Origin: Tamlana sp038148895
Lineage (GTDB): Bacteria > Bacteroidota > Bacteroidia > Flavobacteriales > Flavobacteriaceae
NCBI GenBank assembly: GCA_038148895.1
Contig: JBBVGQ010000003.1
Strand: one strand, 5' to 3'
DNA: 64,000 bases
Part shown: one piece after another, positions 46,228-54,947 of the stretch
How positions within the stretch are numbered: the first letter of the stretch is position 1
Layout: each line of letters starts with the position of its first letter
The notes under the pieces: generated by a model
What the model was told of the DNA's origin: nothing
The model's database searches: none
The model's input: the letters and a program-made list of their open reading frames with translations, nothing else
Program-made: the position numbers and the translations under genes

Positions 46228-46346
46228 TGTGTATGTTGAGTTAAACAACTAATTTAATTAATTATCTTTAGAAATTGAATGTTAAAAAAACAAAGCTCAA
46301 AAAACCTCATAATAATTAATATCTTTATCATAACACAATCAATGCT

Positions 46347-48191
46347 ATGGCCGAGGCAGCATCAGAAAATATCACTAAGTTTTTATCCCTAACCCCTTTT
46401 TTTTCAGAGTTATCTCACAAATCCCTTCTACACTTATCCAACAACGTTACTGAGGAAACTTTCATTAAAAATGAAACGATTTTTAAAAAAGGAGATACTG
46501 GAGATTCGATGTACGTCATTACCCACGGTAAAGTTAAAGTCCATGAAAAAGGACATATCTACGACACACTAAAATCAAATGATTGTTTTGGTGAATACGC
46601 CTTAATAGATAATGAAACCCGTTCGGCCTCAGTAACGGCCTTGGAGAATACGAAAGTTTTAAAAATTGAACGTGAACAATTTTTAGATCTGATAAAAAAT
46701 GATAGTGGTTTTGCACAAGGTATTTTGGCCGTTATGATAAAACGCCATCGGGAGCTTGATACCATTCAAGAGCGACTGGCTTCATCAAAATTGGAAATTG
46801 AAGCGGCAAACAGCAAATTGAGTGGCCTAATCAACGGTGCCATGGATGCCATCATTATGTTTGGTAACGACTTTAAAATACTGTTGACGAACCCTTCGGC
46901 TAACAAAATACTGGAAAATGAAGATGTCCTGCAGCGCAACGTTTTGTTTTTCTTTGATGAGAACAGTGCAAATTTAATTGAGGACATTGTTAGGGAAGAA
47001 AATAACAGTAAATCCATTAACAAATACTTACCAAATTTTGTTAAAGTTATTGGGTCAGAAGATACAGAAACCCTAAACGAAGGTACAATTAGCAAATATG
47101 GTGAAGGCTCCAAAACCTTTTACACACTTATTTTAAGAAATATCGAGGAACGCTTGATTGCCGAAGATAAAATCAATTTGCTCACCAAACAGACTGAATA
47201 TTTAACCGAAGAAATACAGGAGCTCACAAATAGCTATGGAATAATTGCCGAGGATAAAAGCATGAAAAATGCCTTGAACCTCATTCAGCAAGTCGCAAAA
47301 ACCGACGCTACTGTTTTAATTCATGGCGAAACAGGAACAGGTAAAGAACTTGTTGCCCGAGCCATACACAAAGAAAGCAACAGAAATGATAAACCCCTGA
47401 TAAGGATTAATTGCGGTGCCATTCCCGCCAACCTTATTGAAAGTGAACTGTTTGGCCATGAAAAAGGAGCGTTCACTGGAGCTACTGCAAGTAGAAAAGG
47501 GCGATTTTTATTGGCTGACAAAGGCACCATCTTTTTAGATGAAATAGGTGAAATGCCTTTAGAACTCCAACCTAAACTGCTGCGCATCATTCAGGAAGGC
47601 GAATTTGACCCTGTGGGAAGTTCAGAAACCATTAAAGTTGATGTTAGGATTATCGCGGCAACACACAGAAACCTTTTTGAGTTTTCAAAAGAAGGAAAAT
47701 TTAGAGAAGACCTGTATTATAGATTAAATGTCTTTCCCATTGAAATACCCGCGCTTCGTGACAGAGGCCATGATATTTGTTTAATTGCCGAGGAAATGAT
47801 CAAACAGTTTTCAAAAAAACTAAATAAACCCATTGCTGAACTATCAGACAATGACAAGACCCTACTAACCTCCTACTCATGGCCAGGCAATGTTAGGGAA
47901 CTTCAAAATTTGATTGAACGTGCCGTTATTGTCTCCAAAAAAGGGAACATTAATTGGCAAACCATCATCCCAAATAATCTTGGTACAGATGAAAGAGCAA
48001 TAGAGCCAGTCCAAGAAAAAATATTGACTTCAAAAGAACTGGTCGCTCTTGAAAAGAAAAACATCTTGAAAGCCCTGAAACAGACCAAATGGAAAATTTC
48101 TGGTGAAAACGGTGCTGCCGAATTATTACAACTACCACCAACAACCCTTGCATCGAGAATTAAAGCCTTGGGTATTGAAAGGCCTGTTTAA
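46347..48191 (+). CDS. Sigma-54 activator with cyclic-nucleotide-binding and PAS-like domains
   Basis: A 614-residue enhancer-binding protein. Domains: cNMP-binding (about 10-135) with the intact phosphate cassette FGEYALIDNETRSASV (81-96, with E83 and R92), a PAS-like region (about 155-270), a short linker helix, then an AAA+ domain with Walker A GETGTGKE (327-334), the sigma-54 contact GAFTGA (374-379) and IFLDEIGEM, and a C-terminal Fis-type helix-turn-helix. A cNMP-binding domain as the sensor of an enhancer-binding protein is rare. Its divergent neighbour encodes a nucleotide cyclase, and a sigma-54 promoter with three palindromes lies just downstream. The likely target is osmC. Binding of cAMP or cGMP is inferred from residues. 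Confidence 0.9.
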   Translation: MAEAASENITKFLSLTPFFSELSHKSLLHLSNNVTEETFIKNETIFKKGDTGDSMYVITHGKVKVHEKGHIYDTLKSNDCFGEYALIDNETRSASVTALENTKVLKIEREQFLDLIKNDSGFAQGILAVMIKRHRELDTIQERLASSKLEIEAANSKLSGLINGAMDAIIMFGNDFKILLTNPSANKILENEDVLQRNVLFFFDENSANLIEDIVREENNSKSINKYLPNFVKVIGSEDTETLNEGTISKYGEGSKTFYTLILRNIEERLIAEDKINLLTKQTEYLTEEIQELTNSYGIIAEDKSMKNALNLIQQVAKTDATVLIHGETGTGKELVARAIHKESNRNDKPLIRINCGAIPANLIESELFGHEKGAFTGATASRKGRFLLADKGTIFLDEIGEMPLELQPKLLRIIQEGEFDPVGSSETIKVDVRIIAATHRNLFEFSKEGKFREDLYYRLNVFPIEIPALRDRGHDICLIAEEMIKQFSKKLNKPIAELSDNDKTLLTSYSWPGNVRELQNLIERAVIVSKKGNINWQTIIPNNLGTDERAIEPVQEKILTSKELVALEKKNILKALKQTKWKISGENGAAELLQLPPTTLASRIKALGIERPV

Positions 48192-48222
48192 TTCATTCTT
48201 ATTTTAAAACTGCAAATTATTT

Positions 48223-48276
48223 CACGATATCTCGTTAATCAAATAACGATATTTCGTTAATCATCGAAATGTCGTT
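48223..48276. promoter_or_regulatory. Three 14-bp palindromes, candidate activator binding sites
   Basis: Three imperfect copies of AACGA-N4-TCGTT: CACGATATCTCGTT (48223-48236), AACGATATTTCGTT (48245-48258, perfect) and ATCGAAATGTCGTT (48263-48276). Centres are 22 and 18 bases apart. They lie about 90-130 bases upstream of the predicted sigma-54 start site, where enhancer-binding proteins usually bind, and the gene of such a protein ends 31 bases upstream. Confidence 0.65.
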
Positions 48277-48334
48277 ATATTTTTACATAGTGCATTTTAT
48301 TGTATTTATCTGATTATAAATTAGTTATATGGTT

Positions 48335-48349
48335 TGGCACGCCATTGGC
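48335..48349 (+). promoter_or_regulatory. Sigma-54 promoter of osmC
   Basis: TGGCACG (48335-48341) with TGGC (48346-48349) gives GG at 336-337 and GC at 348-349 with exactly ten bases between, as sigma-54 requires. The -12 element differs from TTGC at one position. Predicted start about 48361, 36 bases before the osmC ATG. Confidence 0.65.
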
Positions 48350-48396
48350 TTTACCACAACCAAACAATAATGTTTAACAATTTAAATTTTAAAAAA

Positions 48397-48951
48397 ATGA
48401 TTACAACAGCAAATGTAAAAAACGGAGTAAACGTAGACCAATTAGTAGAAACAATCGGTCACATTCAAGAACAACCAGAATTAGCAAAATTCGAATTCAG
48501 AGCAAAAAACAATTGGATTGATGGCGGACATTGTGTATCCAGCATCAAAGGATTCTATGGCGCAGGCCAAGAAGATGCAACACGTGAAGAAACATTCACC
48601 ATGGAATGTAGCCACCCACATGTATTGCTAGGTAAAAACGAAGCCGCAACTCCACCAGAAGTAGTATTGCATGCTTTAAGTTCTTGCTTAACAGGAGCCA
48701 TGGTTTATCATGCAGCAGCAAATGGTATTGATATTGAAGGCGCAGAATCTACAATTAAAGGTACTGCTGATTTGCACGGTTTTTTAGGATTAGACCCAGA
48801 AGTAAGAACCGGTTTTAACGGTATTACCATGCAATTGAAGGTTAAATCGGATGCAAGTGCTGAGCAATTAGAAAATTTAGCCAAATTTTCTCCAGTATTC
48901 GATATGATTACAAACCCAACCCCTGTAAAAATTGAAATCATTAAAGGGTAA
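48397..48951 (+). CDS. OsmC family peroxidase-like protein
   Basis: A 184-residue OsmC/Ohr-fold protein that detoxifies organic or thiol peroxides via a Cys pair. The first Cys lies in MECSHPHVLLG and the second in LSSCLTGAMVYHAA. The ATG giving MITTANVKNG is chosen; upstream in-frame ATG and TTG codons lie in or near the promoter. It is preceded by a sigma-54 promoter and by palindromes, and followed by a terminator, so it is predicted to be induced by the upstream activator. Confidence 0.9.
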   Translation: MITTANVKNGVNVDQLVETIGHIQEQPELAKFEFRAKNNWIDGGHCVSSIKGFYGAGQEDATREETFTMECSHPHVLLGKNEAATPPEVVLHALSSCLTGAMVYHAAANGIDIEGAESTIKGTADLHGFLGLDPEVRTGFNGITMQLKVKSDASAEQLENLAKFSPVFDMITNPTPVKIEIIKG

Positions 48952-48960
48952 CAACAATTA

Positions 48961-48998
48961 AAAAAATGGCTGCTCAACATGAAGCAGCCATTTTTTTT
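48961..48998 (+). terminator. Terminator after osmC
   Basis: Hairpin TGGCTGCT (48967-48974) and AGCAGCCA (48983-48990), with flanking A-run and an eight-base T-run (48991-48998). It lies between osmC and the pyruvate oxidoreductase gene, whose ATG is 26 bases later with no clear promoter of its own. Confidence 0.85.
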
Positions 48999-49024
48999 CA
49001 CTTCCATTTTTCAACACCATCAAG

Positions 49025-52000
49025 ATGAAATCCACTACTACGAAAATATTGAATGCCAATCAAGCCGTGGCTCAAATAGCGTACAAAACTAACGAAGTGT
49101 TTCCTATTTACCCTATTACGCCAGCATCTGAAATGAGTGAACTGGCAGAGCAATGGAGCGCAGAAAACAAGCCCAATATAGACGGTTATGTACCATCAGT
49201 TTTTCAAATGCAGAGTGAATCAGGCGTTGCTGGAGCCATGCACGGTGCCTTGCAAACGGGATCGTTATCTTCAACGTTTACGGCATCACAAGGTTTGCTT
49301 TTGATGCTACCCAACATGTACAAAATAGCCGCTGAACTTACACCCAATGTTATTCATGTAGCGACCCGTAGTATTGCTACCCATGCACTTTCCGTTTTTG
49401 GTGACCATAGTGATGTTATGGCCGTTCGTCAATCTGGATATGCCATGTTAGGCAGTGCATCCGTTCAGGAAGCCCATGATTTCGCCTTAATTTCACAGGC
49501 AGCTTCTCTTGAATCAAGAATTCCCTTTGTACATTTTTTTGATGGATTTAGAACATCGCATGAAATCAATAAAATAGAAATCATTGATGATACAACTATC
49601 AATTCACTAATTGATCAACGACACATTCAAAAACATTGTGAAAGGGCTTTAAACCCCAACAATCCCGTTTTAAGGGGCACATCACAAGGTGCGGATGTGT
49701 TTTTTCAAAGTCGGGAAGCCATCAATTCATTTTATAATTCCTGTCCAGAAGTTGTTCAAAACAAAATGGATTTGTTCGCCAATCTTACAGGCAGAACGTA
49801 TAAACTTTTTGATTATGTTGGACATGAAGAGGCTGAACACATCATCATTTCAATGGCTTCATCAACTCAAACTATTGAAACTACAATCAATCAATTGAAT
49901 GAAAACGGCAATAAATACGGCTTAGTAAAAGTCAGATTATTTCGCCCATTTAGCACCAAACATTTTATTTCAGCATTACCAAAATCGGTGAAATCCATAG
50001 CTGTTTTAGACAGAACCAAGGAACCTGGAAGCACCGGCGAACCTTTATATTTAGATGTACTACAATCTGTTTCAGAGGCTTATCAAAAATGTGAGATTAG
50101 CTCGACCCCCAGAATTATTGGAGGTCGCTATGGGTTATCTTCAAAAGAATTTACCCCTTCAATGGTTGCGGCTATTTTCAACAACCTAAAACACGAGCAG
50201 CCAAAAAATAATTTTACCATTGGCATTAATGACGACATAACAAATTTAAGTTTGGACTATTCAGAAACCGTCATTTTAAAAAACAGTCACTACCAAGCCA
50301 TTTTTTATCAAGAAAAAAACAAACTAGCCACCGAAAGCTTCAATAATACCGTAGAGCACATTGGACAAAACAAAAACTTATTTGTTCAAGGTTATATTGC
50401 TTGTGACTATAAAAAATCAAACAGTCATAACATCGCTCACCTGCGCGTTGACAAAAAACAAATTCAAGCACCTTATTTAATAGAACAGGCCAATTTTATT
50501 GGTTGCCAACATGCACACTTCACACAAAATACTGATGTCATAAAAAAACTTATAACAGGAGGCACGCTCTTGGTTAACTCTTCACAAACATCAAAAGCAT
50601 TTTGGCAATCGCTAACGGCAAAAACTCAAAAATTAATTACTAAGAAAAAAATACAACTCTTAGTCGTCAACACAGATGAAATAAAAGCCAGTACTGTTTT
50701 GAACGAAAAAAATATTTCAGAATTTCATGCTTGTTTTTTGGCTTTAAAAAATGACATTCTCATTAATGACAATCAAACTAGTTTATTGGAATTCATTTAT
50801 GAAGTTGACACAACAGTTATTAAAGAGGAATCAAATGAAATTCCCTTTGATGATGCATTTAACGCATCCCTTTTAGGGCAACTTTTAAACAACCAAGGCA
50901 ACGACATACCGGTTAGTATTCTTCCAAAAGATGGCACCTATCCAACAGGTACTTCAAAGTATGACCAAATAACAAACAACCATTTTTTACCAGAATGGAA
51001 TACCGATTTGTGCACACAATGTGGAGCCTGTAGTATGGCCTGCCCACAAGGAGCATTAAGAATTAAAGTTTTTGACGATTCGTTTGCAGCATCTTTACCC
51101 GAAAAATTCGACTATGTTGTTTCTCAAGATTTTGACTTGATGAACTACACCATCCAAGTCAATCCCAATCAGTGCAACAGCTGCAACAACTGTGTTGATG
51201 CATGTCCTGTTAAAGCTTTAAAACTAGTTAAGAAGTCCGAAACGCTAAACGATGAAAACAAAAACTGGGGCTATTTTGAAACCCTTCCAGAATTCGACAG
51301 AACGAAAATTGATGTAAACAAAGTAAGCCAACAGCAATTACAAGAACCTTTATTTAAATATTCAAGCGGTGTTGAAGGTTGTGGTGAGGCGCCTTACTTA
51401 AAACTATTATCGCAGTTATTCGGTGACAGATTACTCATTGCCAATGCAACTGGTGCGAGTTCTATTTTTGGAGGTGCTTTACCGACAACCCCTTGGGCGA
51501 AAAATGTGAACGGACAAGGGCCAGCATGGTCAAATTCCCTGTTTGAGGACAATGCCGAATTTGGATTAGGTTATAGGTTGTCCATAGACCAACAAGAACA
51601 CCAAGCAAAACAACTTCTAATAAAACTTGCGCCTCATTTAGAGATTGATTTAGTGAATGATATTCTTAAAGCGTCCCAACAAAATGAAATTGAAATAAAC
51701 AGCCAACGAGCCCGGGTTAATAAGCTCAAGGGTTTATTGAACAAAATCCAAAAACCAGAAGTGAAACAACTTTTGGCTATTGTTGATAGTTTAATTAAAA
51801 GAAGCGTTTGGATTGTTGGCGGCGACGGCTGGGCATACGATATTGGTTATGGTGGATTAGACCATGCTATTGCCACCGGAAAGAACATAAACATCTTGGT
51901 ATTGGACAATGAGGTTTACGATAATACGGGTGCACAAGCCTCAAAAGCAACACCTTTTGGAGCAGAAGCAAAATTCACATTCAACGGAAAACAAAAACAC

Positions 52001-52507
52001 AAGAAAGACTTAGGACTTTTGGCCATGACTTATAACAATGTTTATGTGGCATCGGTAGCCATTGGAGCCGACCAAGAACAAACCTTGAAGGCTTTTAACG
52101 AAGCTGAAAGTTTTGATGGTCCCTCAATAATAATTGCTTACTGCCACAGTGAGTCACATGGTATAGACATGAAAAACCCCTCACAATACCACAAAGCTGC
52201 AGTTGACTCTGGGCAATGGTTATTGTACAGAAATGACCTCAGACGTGCTGAAAAAGGCTTGAACACTTTACAATTGGATTCCAAAGAACCATCAATTAAA
52301 ATTCAAGATTATCTGAAATTGGAGGACAGGTTTTCAAAACTTCTTTACACTGACCCATTACAATTCAACAGTAAAACGCGGCAAATCCAAAAGCATATAG
52401 ATAGAAGGTTTGATAAATATCTAGCACTTTCTTGCCCTCCATTTATGAATAGAGCTAAACTTTTACAGAACAAAAAGATTAATCAACAACTAACAAATAA
52501 AAATTGA
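49025..52507 (+). CDS. nifJ: Pyruvate:ferredoxin oxidoreductase homologue lacking proximal-cluster cysteines
   Basis: A 1160-residue single-chain PFOR-type enzyme with TPP, CoA and two ferredoxin-type 4Fe-4S clusters. The N-terminal domain has YPITPASEM and the QSESGVAGA Glu segment. The ferredoxin Cys are C663/666/669/673 and C717/720/723/727. The TPP loop is GGDGWAYDIGYGG (D934). At the proximal cluster, four Cys are expected (C812, C815, C840 and C1071 in Desulfovibrio). Here only C786 matches (C815); the others read V783, A811 and S1042, with a Cys two residues before the last (C1040). If the alignment is right the proximal cluster cannot form normally. The rest of the fold is intact, so a pseudogene is unlikely. 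Confidence 0.9.
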   Translation: MKSTTTKILNANQAVAQIAYKTNEVFPIYPITPASEMSELAEQWSAENKPNIDGYVPSVFQMQSESGVAGAMHGALQTGSLSSTFTASQGLLLMLPNMYKIAAELTPNVIHVATRSIATHALSVFGDHSDVMAVRQSGYAMLGSASVQEAHDFALISQAASLESRIPFVHFFDGFRTSHEINKIEIIDDTTINSLIDQRHIQKHCERALNPNNPVLRGTSQGADVFFQSREAINSFYNSCPEVVQNKMDLFANLTGRTYKLFDYVGHEEAEHIIISMASSTQTIETTINQLNENGNKYGLVKVRLFRPFSTKHFISALPKSVKSIAVLDRTKEPGSTGEPLYLDVLQSVSEAYQKCEISSTPRIIGGRYGLSSKEFTPSMVAAIFNNLKHEQPKNNFTIGINDDITNLSLDYSETVILKNSHYQAIFYQEKNKLATESFNNTVEHIGQNKNLFVQGYIACDYKKSNSHNIAHLRVDKKQIQAPYLIEQANFIGCQHAHFTQNTDVIKKLITGGTLLVNSSQTSKAFWQSLTAKTQKLITKKKIQLLVVNTDEIKASTVLNEKNISEFHACFLALKNDILINDNQTSLLEFIYEVDTTVIKEESNEIPFDDAFNASLLGQLLNNQGNDIPVSILPKDGTYPTGTSKYDQITNNHFLPEWNTDLCTQCGACSMACPQGALRIKVFDDSFAASLPEKFDYVVSQDFDLMNYTIQVNPNQCNSCNNCVDACPVKALKLVKKSETLNDENKNWGYFETLPEFDRTKIDVNKVSQQQLQEPLFKYSSGVEGCGEAPYLKLLSQLFGDRLLIANATGASSIFGGALPTTPWAKNVNGQGPAWSNSLFEDNAEFGLGYRLSIDQQEHQAKQLLIKLAPHLEIDLVNDILKASQQNEIEINSQRARVNKLKGLLNKIQKPEVKQLLAIVDSLIKRSVWIVGGDGWAYDIGYGGLDHAIATGKNINILVLDNEVYDNTGAQASKATPFGAEAKFTFNGKQKHKKDLGLLAMTYNNVYVASVAIGADQEQTLKAFNEAESFDGPSIIIAYCHSESHGIDMKNPSQYHKAAVDSGQWLLYRNDLRRAEKGLNTLQLDSKEPSIKIQDYLKLEDRFSKLLYTDPLQFNSKTRQIQKHIDRRFDKYLALSCPPFMNRAKLLQNKKINQQLTNKN

Positions 52508-52774
52508 ACCCTTAAGAGGAAATGACAAAACGAATAGATATAAAAACCTTGGTTTTCCCAATCAACACATATTTTTTTGTAACTTTAGGTCAGGTATTAT
52601 TCAATTATTTGAAAAATCTCCCTAGTTAGCCATTCAACCTCTCAAGACTGTTTACTAATAACGCGCCCCAAATTCGTTAACGTTTTAAAAGATCTTAAAA
52701 GACTAAGATTTAAATGTTGCCCTTTAAAGGATAATGAAATTTTTGGCTTAAATAACTTTATATAAAACAGTAGA
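52508..52774. other. Intergenic region upstream of the TsdA-like gene
   Basis: No gene is seen in these 267 bases. They hold a perfect palindrome CCTTTAAAGG (52721-52730) and a near-direct repeat TTAAAAGA at about 52685-52700. A TATTTTTTTG tract near 52570 is close to, but not, the -7 consensus. No sigma-54 GG-N10-GC pair was found. Confidence 0.4.
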
Positions 52775-53815
52775 ATGCAGGATGATGCCTTTCATATGTA
52801 TAAAAAAGCTACCAGGCTGGTATTGATTTACTTTAGTTCTATTATAATATTGGCTGTTCTTTTTTTGTTTTGCTGTTTTGATGTTATACCGCTTAGTGGT
52901 TTCAAATCAGGCCATAAACTATCCAGTATTTATGACAAGAATTATGACGTTTCATTAGTTAGTAATTCAAAAGATAATGAAATGCTAAAATATGGCTATG
53001 AACTATTTTCAAAAACGCCAAAGTATTTAGGTCCAGACAATGGAAACCCCCAAATGGTATATCAAGGCAACAGACTAGCCTGCAGAAACTGCCATTTAAA
53101 TCTGGGAACACAACCTTTTTCTGCCCCCTTGATTGGCATCATTCAGCGTTTTCCTCAATTCCGTGGAAGGGAAAATAAAATAGGTACTATTGAAGAACGC
53201 ATTAACGGATGCATGGAACGTAGTATGAATGGTAGGGTTTTACCTGAAGACAGTAAAGAAATGAGAGCCATAGTAAGCTATTTAGAATGGTTAAGCAGAC
53301 ACGCCCCAAAAGATGGCAAAATTAAGGGTACAGGGTTTGTTAAACTAGAAATTCCCAATAGAGCCGTAAATCTGGATAATGGCAACAAGGTATTCACCAA
53401 ACATTGTGTTACCTGCCATGGCAAGAATGGTCAGGGTAAAAAGGCAATTGACGGATATACTTACGAATATCCACCTTTATGGGGAGAAAACTCTTTTAAT
53501 AATGGTGCTGGCATGAACCGCGTAATCACAGCAGCTAAATTTATAAAAGGTAACATGCCTTTTGAGCTAGCCTCATATGATGTGCCCGTTTTAACCGATG
53601 AAGAAGCTTATGATGTAGCGGGTTATATCAACCAAAAACCAAGACCCCAAAAGCAAAATCCTGAACGAGATTTTCCAGACTTAAAGAAAAAACCGGTCTC
53701 TACACCTTACCCTCCTTATGCAGACGATTTTTCGATTGAACAACATCAACTAGGTCCATTTCAGCCCATTATGGCATTTTATAAAGAGAAGTATAACATC
53801 ACCAAAACCAAGTAA
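52775..53815 (+). CDS. tsdA: TsdA-like di-haem cytochrome c (thiosulfate dehydrogenase family)
   Basis: A 346-residue membrane-anchored periplasmic cytochrome (one N-terminal helix about 14-33). Two CxxCH haem sites are present: CRNCH (103-107) and CVTCH (211-215). The region GTIEERINGCMERSMNGR (138-154) carries the Cys (C146) that fits the unusual axial Cys ligand of haem 1 in thiosulfate dehydrogenases, and M261 in KGNMPFE fits the haem 2 Met region. TsdA joins two thiosulfates to tetrathionate, or runs the reverse. It is followed three bases later by two exported DsrE-like genes, supporting a sulfur role. Direction of the reaction is not predictable. Confidence 0.8.
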   Translation: MQDDAFHMYKKATRLVLIYFSSIIILAVLFLFCCFDVIPLSGFKSGHKLSSIYDKNYDVSLVSNSKDNEMLKYGYELFSKTPKYLGPDNGNPQMVYQGNRLACRNCHLNLGTQPFSAPLIGIIQRFPQFRGRENKIGTIEERINGCMERSMNGRVLPEDSKEMRAIVSYLEWLSRHAPKDGKIKGTGFVKLEIPNRAVNLDNGNKVFTKHCVTCHGKNGQGKKAIDGYTYEYPPLWGENSFNNGAGMNRVITAAKFIKGNMPFELASYDVPVLTDEEAYDVAGYINQKPRPQKQNPERDFPDLKKKPVSTPYPPYADDFSIEQHQLGPFQPIMAFYKEKYNITKTK

Positions 53816-53817
53816 TT

Positions 53818-54495
53818 ATGAAAACAAACAACAGCAATTCCAGACGACAATTCCTAGGAGCTTTAGCCCTTGGCGCAACAGCAAGCACTTTTTCTGTGCT
53901 ATCCAATCCAATTTACGCGAATATTCCTGTTTCTGACACAAAGAAAATGAATGACGCTGAAAACTGGTTTGACAACATTAAAGGATCACACAGAATCGTG
54001 TATGATGGTTCTACACCTCATATGGGGTTTCCCATTACATGGAACTGGGCCTTTTATTTAACCAATAATGGCACTGGCACACCTGATGAAGACATGACTG
54101 CCATGACTGTTTTAAGACATAGCGCACTAGGATTGGCACTAGAAGATAGTCTATGGGAAAAATACCCGTTAGGTGAAGTCTTTAATGTTAAGAAAGCGGA
54201 TGGAACCCCTTATAAAAGAAACCCATATTATGAACCTCAAGAAGGCGACTTCCCCCTTCCCATGATTGAGGGCATCAAAAGGCTACAAGAAAGAGGTGCT
54301 ATGTTCTGTGCATGTGATTTAGCAACGAAGGTATACAGTAACGCAGTAGCAACCCAAATGAATTTAGACCCTAAAGCAGTTTACGAAGAATGGGTAGATG
54401 GTATTCTTCCAGGCATACAACCAGTACCTTCAGGGGTTTGGGCTTTAGGTAGAGCTCAAGAACATGGCTGCGGATACATATTTGCAGGAGAATAA
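53818..54495 (+). CDS. Tat-exported DsrE-like protein
   Basis: A 225-residue protein with a twin-arginine signal (SRRQFLGALALGA, R9-R10) and thus export in folded form to the periplasm. The body has a DsrE/DsrF-like pattern near GAMFCACDLATKV (C164 and C166) and a C-terminus PSGVWALGRAQEHGCGYIF similar to the next protein's PDGILEIIEKQQEGWGYIK. DsrE-type proteins carry persulfide sulfur on Cys. The gene is two bases after the cytochrome gene. The fold call is from pattern, so moderately sure. Confidence 0.68.
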   Translation: MKTNNSNSRRQFLGALALGATASTFSVLSNPIYANIPVSDTKKMNDAENWFDNIKGSHRIVYDGSTPHMGFPITWNWAFYLTNNGTGTPDEDMTAMTVLRHSALGLALEDSLWEKYPLGEVFNVKKADGTPYKRNPYYEPQEGDFPLPMIEGIKRLQERGAMFCACDLATKVYSNAVATQMNLDPKAVYEEWVDGILPGIQPVPSGVWALGRAQEHGCGYIFAGE

Positions 54496-54511
54496 AAACA
54501 AATAATAAATT

Positions 54512-54925
54512 ATGAAAACATTAATTAATCTAGTTTTGGCATTGGCCTTTACAGGAGTGGCTTATGCACAAGCCAAACCTGTTAAAATAGTATTTGACGT
54601 AACCAGTAATGACACAAAAGTGCATAAATCTGCTGTAAGACACGTTAAAGCGATGTCTAATGCCTACCCGGATTCTAAATTTGAAGTTGTTATGTACAGT
54701 GGTGCCATGGACATGGTGCTTAAAGACAAATCTTCAGTTGCAGAAGATTTAGAAGCACTGGCACAAAAAGACAATATTGACTTTGTTATTTGCGAAGGGA
54801 CCATGAAACGCCATAATGTTGACGAATCAAAACTCATAAAAGGCGTAAAAACCGTACCGGATGGTATATTAGAAATTATAGAAAAACAGCAAGAAGGCTG
54901 GGGATACATAAAGGAAGGTCAATAG
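54512..54925 (+). CDS. DsrE/DsrF-like periplasmic protein
   Basis: A 137-residue protein with a Sec signal (cleavage likely after AYAQ) and a single DsrE fold: KIVFDVTS, FEVVMYSGAM, DFVICEGT (C94) and VPDGILEIIEKQQEGWGYI. Cys 94 is in the place where sulfur carriers have their active Cys. It completes the cytochrome/DsrE/DsrE operon (16-base gap) and converges with the hybrid kinase gene, with 22 bases between stops. Confidence 0.85.
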   Translation: MKTLINLVLALAFTGVAYAQAKPVKIVFDVTSNDTKVHKSAVRHVKAMSNAYPDSKFEVVMYSGAMDMVLKDKSSVAEDLEALAQKDNIDFVICEGTMKRHNVDESKLIKGVKTVPDGILEIIEKQQEGWGYIKEGQ

Positions 54926-54947
54926 TATATTGCCCTTAATTATTGGG

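Noticed and set aside
48223..48276. Repeat array that could be a miniature CRISPR
   Set aside because: The units are 14-base palindromes spaced by about 20 bases with no variable spacer pattern, and no cas gene is near. A transcription-factor array fits better.
49025..52507. Pseudogene or sequencing error in the PFOR-like gene
   Set aside because: The frame is open over 1160 codons, and three separate Cys positions are changed in different places with neighbouring motifs intact. Random error or decay would not spare the rest.
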